This document shows positions 14,219-21,595 of a DNA stretch of 31,726 nucleotides, one piece after another (position 1 is the stretch's first letter; each line of letters begins with the position of its first letter). The position numbers were made by a program, and so were the translations under genes. This DNA is from Bacillota bacterium (GTDB lineage Bacteria > Bacillota > Clostridia > Saccharofermentanales > Fastidiosipilaceae): assembly GCA_023388205.1 (NCBI GenBank), contig JAEWGS010000096.1, positions 1 through 31,726 on the forward strand. The letters run 5' to 3'. The notes under the pieces were generated by a model. It was not told the origin of the DNA and did not search any database. It was given only the letters and a program-made list of their open reading frames with translations.

Positions 14219-17008
14219 ATGGAAGATCAAAAGCGTGTTGCGTGGTCGCAAACAGGGACGGAATTGCTTCAGGTTTTGGGGAGTGACGTCAATCAGGGTT
14301 TAAGTGAGGCGGAGGCCAAGAAACGCCTTGAAACGTACGGCCCTAATGCTTTGGCTGAAGAAAAGCGCGAGCCGATTTGGCTTAAGGTTTTGCGCCAGCT
14401 TCAAGATTTCACCGTGATTGTTTTGATCATCGCGTCGATCGTGAGTGCCTTTACAGGGGACATGATTGAGGCGCTTTTGATTATTGCGATCGTGGTGGTC
14501 AATGCGCTTTTGGGGGTGCTCCAAGAAGGTCGCGCCGAAAAAGCGGTTGAAGCCTTACAGAAAATGACCTCCCCTTCGGCACGCGTGCTTCGCTCAGGCA
14601 AGCAAATGCAAGTCGACGCCGCGGAGCTTGTCCCGGGCGATATTGTGTTTTTGGATGCAGGGGATATTGTTCCTGCGGACGTCAGACTTTTGGCTTCGAG
14701 CAACCTAAAGGTGGAAGAAGCGGCTTTGACTGGTGAGTCGGTCCCTGTCGACAAAGACGCGACCTTGCTTTTAGATGAAAAGACAGATCTTGCAGAGCGC
14801 AAGAACATGCTCTACAGCGCGACGGCAGTTGCCTACGGCTCAGGACACGCTCTCGTTGTGGCGACAGGGCAAGCCACTGAGGTGGGGCGAATTGCAGGTG
14901 GTCTGACGTCGATTGAGCGTGAAGAAACACCTTTGCAAAAGAGCATTAACCACTTGGGCAAGATGTTGGGAACGATCTGTTTGGTGATCGTGGTTTTGAC
15001 CTTCTTTGTGGGGCTCTTGCGCCGCGGTAATCCAATGGATCTGTTTATGACTTCCGTATCTTTGGCCGTTGCGGCGATTCCAGAGGGTTTGCCTGCCGTT
15101 GTGACCATCGTCCTCGCGCTTGGCATGAATCGTATGGCGAAGAAAAATGCGATCGTGAAGCGCTTGCTCGCGGTTGAAACCTTGGGTTCGGTCAACGTGA
15201 TTTGCTCGGACAAAACGGGCACCTTGACGCAAAACGAGATGACTGTGACGCAGGTGTATGCGGGAGGGCATCGCTACGAAGTCGAGGGTATCGGCTATGC
15301 GCCCGAGGGTCAAATTCTTGAGATTCAAGGGGAGAAGAGACAGCCACTTTCACTCGATGAAGAAGCGCATCAATCTTTGAAACGACTTTTGGAAATTGCG
15401 CTTTTGTGTAATGACGCAGCGCTTCGAGAAGAAAATGGCGTGTGGAGCATTCTGGGGGATCCGACGGAAGGGGCCTTGCTCACTTTGGGCGCCAAAGAAG
15501 GAATTCGCCTGACAGAACTCAAAGAAAGCCATCCGCTGATCGGCAAGCTGCCCTTTGATTCAACGCGCAAGATGATGTCTGTATTCCACGATGGCTTTGA
15601 GCAGCAACCCTTGGCGCTGACGAAAGGTGCCCCGGATTTGTTGCTGGCCGAGTGCGATCGTGAGCTGATTGACGGTGAGGTGAAGCCGCTGACAGAAGCG
15701 CGTCGAAAAGAGATCATGGCGCAAAATCAGGCTTATGCGAAGCAGGCGCTTCGTGTGCTCGCCTTTGCTTACAAAGTGCATCCACAAGGCTTTGACGACG
15801 CCGAAAAACAGATGATTTTTGTCGGCTTGGTTGGCATGATTGATCCCGCCCGCAAGGAGGCCAAAGACGCGATCGCGATCTGCAAAGAGGCGGGTATTCG
15901 CGTGGTGATGATCACGGGCGACCATATGGATACCGCGGCCGCCATTGCGGACCAGTTGGGGATTATGAGAGAGGGGAACCTCGTCATTTCGGGTCGTGAA
16001 TTAGAGGAGATGAGCGATGAGGATCTATTGAAGATCATTCCGAATGTGGCGGTCTTCGCGCGCGTTTCACCTGAACATAAGGTGCGCATCGTGCGTCTGC
16101 TGAGAGAAAGTGGCGCCATCTGCTCTATGACAGGCGATGGGGTCAATGACGCGCCGGCGCTGAAGCAGGCGGATATCGGTGTGGCGATGGGCATCACGGG
16201 GACTGAAGTTGCGAAAGGCGCTGCGGATATGATCCTGACGGATGACAACTTCGCGAGCATTGTGTCGGCGGTCGAGGAAGGCCGTACGATTTATGGCAAC
16301 ATTCGCAAATTTGTCGGCTTCTTGCTCTCTTGTAATGTCGGTGAGATCCTCGTGATCTTCCTGTGCATGATGCTCTTGGGGCCTGAGATGGTCCCCTTGC
16401 TTCCGGTGCAGCTGCTGTGGCTCAACTTGATTACCGACAGTTTCCCGGCCCTGGCCTTGGGGCAAGAGCTCGGTGAAGCGGACTTGATGCGCCGCCCGCC
16501 GAGAAAGCGCTCGGAGCGCATTTTGAACAAAGAAATGATTTACGCGATCTTGTGTCAAAGCGTGGCGATTTTTCTCACGGTCTTTGCGGCCTTCCAAATT
16601 GGGCGTGCGCTTTATCCCGACGTGCTTTACGGGGCGGGAGAGATCGTCGAAAAAACAGCAGAGCACTTCCACTTCTTTGCTTTGCCTGGATATTCGCCTT
16701 CGGATGGTGCGAGAACCTTGGCCTTTGTGACTTTGATCTGCGCTGAGCTTTTGCGAGCCTACACCTCCCGCTCAGAGCGCCGCTCGGTCTTTTCGCTGGG
16801 CCTCTTCAAAAATAAGACCATGGTCAAAGCGACGCTCTTTAGCTTCTTGCTCTTGATCGTGGTGCTTTATCTCCCCTTCTTGGAACCCGTTTTCCATACG
16901 GTGGCACCTAACGTTCGGGATTGGGTCATCATGATTGTTCTGTCGCTGATTCCTTTTGCTTGCGGTGAGATCTTTAAGTTCTTTTACTATCGCAAAGAGC
17001 GCGGCTAA
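14219..17008 (+). CDS. Type IIA cation-transporting P-type ATPase (Ca2+/Mn2+ export)
   Basis: A 929-residue SERCA/PacL-like pump. In order: N-terminal cation-ATPase domain (about 8-75); actuator loop LTGESVPVDKD (about 170-180); M4 with PEGLP; phosphorylation site CSDKTGTLTQNE with Asp at 331; KGAPDLLL nucleotide-binding loop; MITGDH and TGDGVNDAPALK hinge motifs; M5 SCNVGEI and M6 LLPVQLLWLNLITDSFPALALG. The Ca2+-ligand positions of SERCA in M5 (N, E) and M6 (N, T, D) are all kept. AGGAG precedes ATG. Control by a Mn2+-type riboswitch argues that Mn2+ efflux is at least one physiological role. Codon use matches its neighbours. A 13-bp repeat array starts at its stop codon. Confidence 0.95.
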   Translation: MEDQKRVAWSQTGTELLQVLGSDVNQGLSEAEAKKRLETYGPNALAEEKREPIWLKVLRQLQDFTVIVLIIASIVSAFTGDMIEALLIIAIVVVNALLGVLQEGRAEKAVEALQKMTSPSARVLRSGKQMQVDAAELVPGDIVFLDAGDIVPADVRLLASSNLKVEEAALTGESVPVDKDATLLLDEKTDLAERKNMLYSATAVAYGSGHALVVATGQATEVGRIAGGLTSIEREETPLQKSINHLGKMLGTICLVIVVLTFFVGLLRRGNPMDLFMTSVSLAVAAIPEGLPAVVTIVLALGMNRMAKKNAIVKRLLAVETLGSVNVICSDKTGTLTQNEMTVTQVYAGGHRYEVEGIGYAPEGQILEIQGEKRQPLSLDEEAHQSLKRLLEIALLCNDAALREENGVWSILGDPTEGALLTLGAKEGIRLTELKESHPLIGKLPFDSTRKMMSVFHDGFEQQPLALTKGAPDLLLAECDRELIDGEVKPLTEARRKEIMAQNQAYAKQALRVLAFAYKVHPQGFDDAEKQMIFVGLVGMIDPARKEAKDAIAICKEAGIRVVMITGDHMDTAAAIADQLGIMREGNLVISGRELEEMSDEDLLKIIPNVAVFARVSPEHKVRIVRLLRESGAICSMTGDGVNDAPALKQADIGVAMGITGTEVAKGAADMILTDDNFASIVSAVEEGRTIYGNIRKFVGFLLSCNVGEILVIFLCMMLLGPEMVPLLPVQLLWLNLITDSFPALALGQELGEADLMRRPPRKRSERILNKEMIYAILCQSVAIFLTVFAAFQIGRALYPDVLYGAGEIVEKTAEHFHFFALPGYSPSDGARTLAFVTLICAELLRAYTSRSERRSVFSLGLFKNKTMVKATLFSFLLLIVVLYLPFLEPVFHTVAPNVRDWVIMIVLSLIPFACGEIFKFFYYRKERG

Positions 17009-17066
17009 AGAGCACGGTTAAAGAGGGCGGCCAAAGGGTGTGGCTCAACATCGCGGCTCAAGCAAA
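17002..17066. repeat. Five degenerate 13-bp tandem repeats starting in the ATPase stop codon region
   Basis: Units 17002-17014, 17015-17027, 17028-17040, 17041-17053 and 17054-17066 follow CGGCTAAAGAGNN with drift to CGGCTCAAGC. The ATPase stop codon TAA (17006-17008) lies inside the first unit. No terminator is obvious before the MATE gene; the rest of the gap (17067-17238) shows nothing I can name. Confidence 0.85.
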
Positions 17067-17238
17067 ACGTGATCGCTTCGCCGGTCTCCATGTGGTGATG
17101 TGGTGCAAGCGAGAAGACATCGAGTGATCGAGAGCGCGTGAGCTTTGGGGTAAATATTTAGGCTTAAATCAACGAACGATTTGGGCTCAAAATAGAGAGA
17201 AAATTTAGAAAGAAAAGGGAAAAGAAAGAAGGATTCTT

Positions 17239-18660
17239 GTGCGCAAGTTGGGTTCTCGAATGGAAATAGACATGATCAATGGCCCGATTCTGGGAAAGAT
17301 TATGGTCTTTTCAATTCAGCTGATTATTACGGGTGTACTGCAGCTGCTTTTCAATGCGGCAGACGTTGTCGTTGTCGGTAAGTATGCTGGATCGAACAGT
17401 CTGGCGGCCGTGGGATCGACCTCCGCCTTGATTAACCTCATGGTGAATTTGTTCATGGGGGTCTCAGTTGGCGCGAGTGTCGTCATGGGGAAATATGTCG
17501 GGGCGCGCCAATACGATGAAGCAAGTGATACCTTGAAAACGGCCATGAGCTTTGCCTTGCTTTCGGGCATGGTTTTGGTTGCGGTGGGTTATTTCTTTTC
17601 AAGTCCGCTTTTGACCTGGATGGGAACGCCGTCTGAGGTCTTGACCTTGGCTGTGCGTTACATGCGCTGGTACTTCTTGGGCATGCCGGCTTTTATGGTG
17701 TATAACTTCGGCGCTGCGATTTTGCGTTCGATCGGGGATACCAAAAGGCCGCTTTACTTTTTGTCGATTTCAGGCGTCGTGAACGTGATCTTGAATCTGA
17801 TTCTGGTGATTGTTTTCAAATTGGGCGTCGTGGGGGTCGCCGTGGCAACGGTCGTCGCGCAGTACATTTCGGCGATCTTGATCGTGCTCAGTTTCACAAG
17901 GTCGACGGATTATCTCCATTTGGACCTTCGCGATTTGAATCTCAATGTGAGAAAAGTCGCAGAGATGCTCAAAATTGGTATTCCCGCTGGATTACAAGGC
18001 GCGATTTTCTCTATTTCTAATGTCTTGATTCAATCTTCGGTCAACAGCTTTGGCAACTTGGCTATGGCGGGGAATACTGCAGCGGCGAACCTCGAAGGCT
18101 TTATCTATGTGTCCATGAACGCGATTTATCAGGCCTGCATGACTTTTACGAGCCAAAATATGGGCGCCAAGCGCTACGAGCGAATCGGGAAGATTTTGAG
18201 AACGTGCCTGATGGTTGTTTTCTGCGTGGGCTTCTCTCTCGGGGCTTTGACTTACCTTGCGGCGGCCCCCTTGCTTTCGATTTATACGAATGATCCTCAA
18301 GTTGTTGCCTACGGTGTGCTGCGCTTAGGCATTATCGTACTGCCTTATTTCTTCTGTGGCTTCATGGATACTTTGTGTGGTTCGATGCGCGGAATGGGCA
18401 ATTCTTTTATCCCCATGTGCGTCTCCCTTTTTGGCGCTTGCGTCTTACGTATCGTTTGGGTCTTTACGATCTTTGCTTGGGTCGGAACGCTTGAATCCCT
18501 TTATATCTCTTATCCTGTGACTTGGGCTTTTACGGCCTTGCTGCATACGATTTGCTATTTCTGGTACCGTCAGAAAGAGATTGTGCCTTTTCTTAAAGAG
18601 GCCAAAGAGCGCGCTCGCGAAAGAGAACGATTAGAAGCTGCGGGTGTAAAGCCAGAGTAA
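17239..18660 (+). CDS. MATE-family multidrug/cation exporter
   Basis: A 473-residue, roughly 12-helix transporter of the MATE/MatE family (NorM/DinF group) which couples Na+ or H+ entry to export of organic cations or metabolites. Visible are the two-fold repeated architecture and family segments such as INGPILGKIMVFSIQ at the N-terminus, QLLFNAADVVVVGKYAG in helix 1-2, and FYLGMPAFMVYN-like FLGMPAFMVYNFGAAILRS in the first half. The start is GTG with AAGGA just before it; an ATG eight codons later lacks a ribosome binding site. The substrate cannot be deduced. The C-terminal 25 residues are charged and cytoplasmic. Confidence 0.93.
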   Translation: MRKLGSRMEIDMINGPILGKIMVFSIQLIITGVLQLLFNAADVVVVGKYAGSNSLAAVGSTSALINLMVNLFMGVSVGASVVMGKYVGARQYDEASDTLKTAMSFALLSGMVLVAVGYFFSSPLLTWMGTPSEVLTLAVRYMRWYFLGMPAFMVYNFGAAILRSIGDTKRPLYFLSISGVVNVILNLILVIVFKLGVVGVAVATVVAQYISAILIVLSFTRSTDYLHLDLRDLNLNVRKVAEMLKIGIPAGLQGAIFSISNVLIQSSVNSFGNLAMAGNTAAANLEGFIYVSMNAIYQACMTFTSQNMGAKRYERIGKILRTCLMVVFCVGFSLGALTYLAAAPLLSIYTNDPQVVAYGVLRLGIIVLPYFFCGFMDTLCGSMRGMGNSFIPMCVSLFGACVLRIVWVFTIFAWVGTLESLYISYPVTWAFTALLHTICYFWYRQKEIVPFLKEAKERARERERLEAAGVKPE

Positions 18661-18706
18661 GTTTTGCTAAAGCTGAGCAGCACAATAAAAGTTCTTGCTT
18701 TTGGGG

Positions 18707-18736
18707 TTGACAAGCTAAAGCGCTCCCACCTATAAT
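18707..18736 (+). promoter_or_regulatory. Consensus promoter of tRNA-Ala
   Basis: TTGACA (18707-18712), an 18-base spacer and TATAAT (18731-18736), 24 bp before the tRNA 5' end. Confidence 0.88.
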
Positions 18737-18760
18737 TAACCTGTTGTCACAAATTGTGAC

Positions 18761-18834
<74 letters not shown>

Positions 18835-18836
18835 AA

Positions 18837-18867
18837 ATGAGAGCATCGAGAGGTGCTCTCATTTTTT
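18837..18867 (+). terminator. Terminator of tRNA-Ala
   Basis: ATGAGAGCA (18837-18845) pairs perfectly with TGCTCTCAT (18854-18862), followed by six T residues. Confidence 0.92.
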
Positions 18868-18877
18868 ATTGTTCAAT

Positions 18878-18945
18878 TTTCGGGGCGCATTTCAGAGCAA
18901 TTTTCGGGGAGAGCTTCGGCTTCGGGGCGCATTTCGGAGCGAGGC
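18878..18945. repeat. Degenerate 12-bp repeat cluster after tRNA-Ala
   Basis: TTTCGGGGCGCA (18878-18889), TTTCAGAGCAAT (18890-18901), TTTCGGGGAGAG (18902-18913), then an 8-base partial unit and further copies of TTCGGGGCGCAT and TTCGGAGCG. Same position, behind a tRNA terminator, as the array at 3651-3735. The remainder to the queT promoter (18946-19085) shows nothing I can name. Confidence 0.7.
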
Positions 18946-19085
18946 GGCGCGCGTCGTTAAGATGATGCGAAAGAAAGGCCGATTTTGCCTTGCGCGTTGA
19001 GCGCGTCTGAACTTAAACCGAGCGCTTCTTCCCGAGGCCCTTGCCGGATGATTGCGCTAGCATAGCGATGTACAAAAAGATCCTT

Positions 19086-19094
19086 TGGTAAAAT
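19086..19094 (+). promoter_or_regulatory. Extended -10 promoter of queT
   Basis: TGGTAAAAT: TAAAAT at 19089-19094 with TGG before it; the -35 region is weak. Confidence 0.5.
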
Positions 19095-19104
19095 ATTTCC
19101 CGAT

Positions 19105-19198
19105 ACGGGTGTTGCTCGTCGGATGTCCGCTCAGACCCGTGAGCATAAGGGCATTCAGGACCGCGATCAGGACCTATGGAATTTCGGGAGGAACCTAT
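19105..19198 (+). promoter_or_regulatory. Structured queT leader, candidate preQ1-type riboswitch
   Basis: The leader can form an H-type pseudoknot. Stem 1 is ACGGGT (19105-19110) with ACCCGT (19135-19140); loop bases TGCTC (19113-19117) can pair with GAGCA (19141-19145) directly after stem 1; a small CGG/CCG hairpin lies inside the loop. The tail has TCAGGACC repeated and the ribosome binding site GGGAGG. queT genes are often under preQ1 control and preQ1 riboswitches are pseudoknots, but I could not match the conserved bases of the known preQ1 classes. Confidence 0.4.
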
Positions 19199-19768
19199 AT
19201 GGAATCAAAATCTTTGGCGCTTGTCGCCAAGGCGGCTGTGATTGCCGCGCTCTATTTTGTTTTAACTTATTTTTTAGCGCCCATTTCTTTTGGCCCGATA
19301 CAGTTTCGTGTTTCAGAAGCTTTGATGCTGCTCATTTGCCTTTTGCCTAAGTCGGCGATGATTGGCTTGCCTTTGGGGGTATGCTTAGCGAACTATTTCA
19401 ATCCTCAAAGTTTAGGCGTCGTTGATATTCTAGGAGGGACCTTGGCTAGCTTGCTCGCCTGTGTCTTGACGAACTGGCTATTTAAGCGTGTCAAAGGGCA
19501 GTTGAGCCTCGAGGCTTCGGGCAAAATGAGAGCTGAGATCTGGAAGCAAGCTGTTTTCTATTTGCTTCCCTTGCCGAACGTGATTTGTAACGGTCTTATT
19601 GTGGGCATTTATTTGACCCCTTTGCTTCAGCCCAATGCGCCACTTTCGGTCTATGCGATTAATCTGCTGAGCTTCTCTTTGAGTGAAGCGGGTGTCGTCT
19701 ATTTGCTTGGATTGCCTTTGTTGTACGCCTTGTCTTCGCAAAAGATGGTGCTTGGTAACGAAGGCTAA
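19199..19768 (+). CDS. queT: QueT family transporter (queuosine precursor uptake, ECF S-component-like)
   Basis: A 189-residue membrane protein with about five to six helices. The family pattern is clear: AAVIAALYFVLTYFLAPISFG, then PIQFRVSEALMLL (about 35-47), then LPLGVCLANYF. QueT proteins are substrate-binding subunits of energy-coupling-factor transporters that take up preQ1 or related 7-deazaguanines for queuosine in tRNA; the shared ECF module would be encoded elsewhere. The start is ATG 19199 with GGGAGG nine bases upstream; the frame is open 38 codons further upstream through the structured leader but lacks a ribosome binding site there. Its strong terminator at 19828-19865 makes it monocistronic. 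Confidence 0.92.
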   Translation: MESKSLALVAKAAVIAALYFVLTYFLAPISFGPIQFRVSEALMLLICLLPKSAMIGLPLGVCLANYFNPQSLGVVDILGGTLASLLACVLTNWLFKRVKGQLSLEASGKMRAEIWKQAVFYLLPLPNVICNGLIVGIYLTPLLQPNAPLSVYAINLLSFSLSEAGVVYLLGLPLLYALSSQKMVLGNEG

Positions 19769-19816
19769 AGTTCATCGAGGCGGCTAAAGCTTACTGCGAA
19801 AACTAAAGTTGATCAG
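19760..19816. repeat. Three degenerate 19-bp tandem repeats covering the queT stop codon
   Basis: Units 19760-19778, 19779-19797 and 19798-19816 share the core GGCTAAAG (GGCTAAAG, GGCTAAAG, AACTAAAG) at the same phase. The queT stop codon TAA (19766-19768) is in the first unit, so the array repeats the stop-codon context, as at 17002-17066. Confidence 0.82.
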
Positions 19817-19827
19817 CCTGAAATGAG

Positions 19828-19865
19828 AAGCTTCGCTCAGATCCTGACTGGGCGGAGCTTTTTTT
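19828..19865 (+). terminator. Terminator of queT
   Basis: A 13-bp stem, AAGCTTCGCTCAG (19828-19840) with CTGGGCGGAGCTT (19848-19860), two G-U pairs, followed by seven T residues. Confidence 0.93.
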
Positions 19866-19936
19866 AGGGCCTCGCGCCAATGAACTTCTCTTTTTTGATA
19901 ATGTAAGGAACAGGTCTTCTGCTCAATGAAGTCCTT

Positions 19937-20170
19937 ATGCTAGAAATCAAAGTCGCAAAAGGAACAAGGTCGTTAGAACAACTTTACAAAAGAAGAAAAC
20001 GAAAGGTTTTTTATTTGTTAAGCATCCAAAATTGCGACAAGACTGATGAAGAAGTTGTTGGCGATCCTTGAACCTTATACATAAACCCTGACACTGGAGT
20101 TGTTATCACTACACACAAAACACATAAGTCAAAAGTTAGAAAATTAAAAAGGATTAAAGATGAAACTTAA
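19937..20170 (+). pseudogene. Small gene of unknown function interrupted by an in-frame TGA
   Basis: From ATG 19937 the frame runs 44 codons to TGA at 20069-20071, then continues open for 32 more codons to TAA at 20168-20170. The second half reads TLYINPDTGVVITTHKTHKS, protein-like and rich in basic residues, and a single TGG-to-TGA change (giving GDPWTLY) would restore a 77-residue protein. Other genes here end with TGA, so TGA is a true stop. The end overlaps the next gene by 11 bp, as in a small coupled pair. I do not recognise the family. No good ribosome binding site precedes ATG 19937. Confidence 0.5.
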
Positions 20171-20384
20171 TTTGACCGAGCAAGATTTACAACTAATTAG
20201 AGATGCCGAAATTCCTTTTGATGTAAATAAGGATTACGATTTTTGGGGTCTAGATGAGATTTTGGAGCAAGTGTATGATAAAGAAATAGACTATGCACAA
20301 GCTGAAAACTTACGTTTTGCAGATCTATACGCACACTTAGCCGACAAAATAGAGGATCAAAGAGCTGTGGTTTATGGAAGATAG
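20160..20384 (+). CDS. Small acidic protein of unknown function in the low-GC island
   Basis: A 74-residue acidic protein, largely helical by eye, with no signal peptide or membrane segment; it begins MKLNLTEQDLQLI and contains several Asp/Glu-Tyr pairs. AAGGA eight bases before ATG and overlap with the upstream broken gene support expression as the second gene of a pair. Such acidic partners of small basic proteins are sometimes antitoxins, but I have no motif for this. A terminator follows at 20422-20444. Confidence 0.6.
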   Translation: MKLNLTEQDLQLIRDAEIPFDVNKDYDFWGLDEILEQVYDKEIDYAQAENLRFADLYAHLADKIEDQRAVVYGR

Positions 20385-20421
20385 GCTGCATTCTTTTGAA
20401 AACAAACAAAAATAAACGAGC

Positions 20422-20444
20422 AAACCGCCTACGGGCGGTTTTTT
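20422..20444 (+). terminator. Terminator of the small gene pair
   Basis: AAACCGCC (20422-20429) pairs with GGCGGTTT (20434-20441) around TACG, followed by T residues. Confidence 0.9.
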
Positions 20445-20459
20445 ATTGGAGTCAATTGA

Positions 20460-20711
20460 ATGAAACCTATCGACAAGTTCAAGGCCGTCTCATTTCCTTA
20501 CATGGGGAATAAATTGAGATATTACAAGGAATGGATTAAGCCTATTTTTGAGGCAGAGGGAAAAGAGAAATATATAGACGTTTTCGCAGGGGCTTTGGCC
20601 GTTCCTCTTTGCATTAAGAGAGATTTCCCAAGCGTCCACGTTTGGGCAAACACGTATGATAGACAATTGGAGCCGCTCATCAAAGGGGAAAGACTTGAAG
20701 GAGACTTATAA
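20460..20711 (+). pseudogene. N-terminal fragment of a D12-class (Dam-like) DNA adenine methylase
   Basis: An 83-residue reading frame resembling only the first part of class D12 N6-adenine methyltransferases: FPYMGNKLRYYKEWIKPIF (compare the family's PFxxYxGxKxxL start), then motif I as YIDVFAGALAV and a region like the D-N-x-L motif (VWANTYDRQLEPLI). The catalytic (D/N)PPY motif and the rest of a protein of about 270 residues are missing. GGAG nine bases upstream shows it was once translated normally. It is probably a phage or element remnant; the fragment cannot methylate DNA. Confidence 0.7.
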
Positions 20712-20917
20712 GAATCTAGTGATCAAGTATTAATGTCCAAGTAATCTTTGGCGCCCCAAACAACGTCCTTCTCTTATAATAAGAAACAATGAACTTAAAG
20801 AGGCAATGAACTTAAGTGAAAAAACGTCCGTGCCAACCTGGCGTCACCTTTGGGGCGTCGCTGCTTAGTTTGGGGCACTTTTGAGGTCGGTCTTTAGTTC
20901 GGATAAAAGTAGGAGGC
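20712..20917. other. Intergenic region with inverted repeats
   Basis: GCCCCAAAC (about 20752-20760) is the exact reverse complement of GTTTGGGGC (about 20869-20877), and a second imperfect copy, CTTTGGGGCG, lies about 20850. TATAAT occurs at about 20775 without a clear -35 and could be a promoter of the following operon. Confidence 0.5.
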
Positions 20918-20920
20918 GTG

Positions 20921-21595
20921 GTGGAGCATTATTTTTCTCAAAAGCCCAGCGTGCTGAGCGAACGGAGCGAATATGAGACGAGCGTGCGCGGAAGACGTTT
21001 CCGTTTCACGACAGATCGTCAGGTCTTTTCACGAGAAGGCCTCGATCGGGGAACAAGGGTGCTGCTTGAAAGCATCTTGGATCATCAAATCATTCCTCAG
21101 TTTTTTCGTTCAGAGTCCGTTCGTTTTTTGGATCTGGCGGCGGGATATGGTCCTATTGGAATTATCTTGGGGCATTTTTATCCTCAACTGCAAGTGACCT
21201 TCTCCGAGATTAATGAACGCGCCTTAGCTTTATGTGAGCTCAATGCCAAGGACAGCTTTTCAAAGGGAAGCGCGCACGCTAGAAGCGGTGCGTCAGGTGG
21301 AAGTTTAGCGACCTTTGTCGCGGCGGACGGCTTTGATGGATTAAAAGACGAACACTTTGACATCATCACGCTCAATCCACCGATGCGAACAGGGAAGCGT
21401 CAAGTGCAAAATCTTTTGAAAGCCGCCCTAGAACATCTCAATGAATCGGGAATCCTTATAACGGTCATCGGGAAAAAACAAGGGGCGGACAGCTATGCTA
21501 AATTTTTGAATGAAATGGGCAGGTCCGAGCGATTGAACTTGGACAAGGGTTTTGAAGTGCGCGTGACCTGGCGCAAAACGGAGGCATCACGATGA
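20921..21595 (+). CDS. RsmC-like class I SAM methyltransferase (small MTS domain)
   Basis: A protein of about 224 residues of the RsmC/RlmG group which methylate guanine N2 in rRNA. The N-terminus HYFSQKPSVLSERSEYE and RFRFTTDRQVFSREGLDRGTRVLLE match the single-domain Bacillota members. SAM motif I is FLDLAAGYGPIGIIL (about 70-84); the catalytic NPPMRTGKR motif (usual NPPIRAGK) is about residues 148-156. AGGAGG at 20911-20916 is one base from a GTG at 20918 and four from a second GTG at 20921; the second has more reasonable spacing. It ends in ATGA overlap with yicC, so it is the first gene of the yicC-remA unit. Confidence 0.88.
   Translation: MEHYFSQKPSVLSERSEYETSVRGRRFRFTTDRQVFSREGLDRGTRVLLESILDHQIIPQFFRSESVRFLDLAAGYGPIGIILGHFYPQLQVTFSEINERALALCELNAKDSFSKGSAHARSGASGGSLATFVAADGFDGLKDEHFDIITLNPPMRTGKRQVQNLLKAALEHLNESGILITVIGKKQGADSYAKFLNEMGRSERLNLDKGFEVRVTWRKTEASR

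Larger units (their letters stand above)
19878..20813. mobile_element. Low-GC insertion scar bounded by a 10-bp direct repeat
   Basis: This block is much more AT-rich than its surroundings and holds a stop-interrupted gene, a 74-codon gene and an N-terminal fragment of an adenine methylase. CAATGAACTT occurs at 19878-19887 and again at 20787-20796 and 20804-20813. It could be a target duplication or attachment core, but no integrase or transposase remains. I regard it as a remnant of phage or element DNA. Confidence 0.45.

Noticed and set aside
20069..20071. TGA as selenocysteine or tryptophan codon
   Set aside because: Other genes here, such as yicC and nusG, end at TGA, and no SECIS-like hairpin was evident directly after it; a simple nonsense mutation is the easier explanation.
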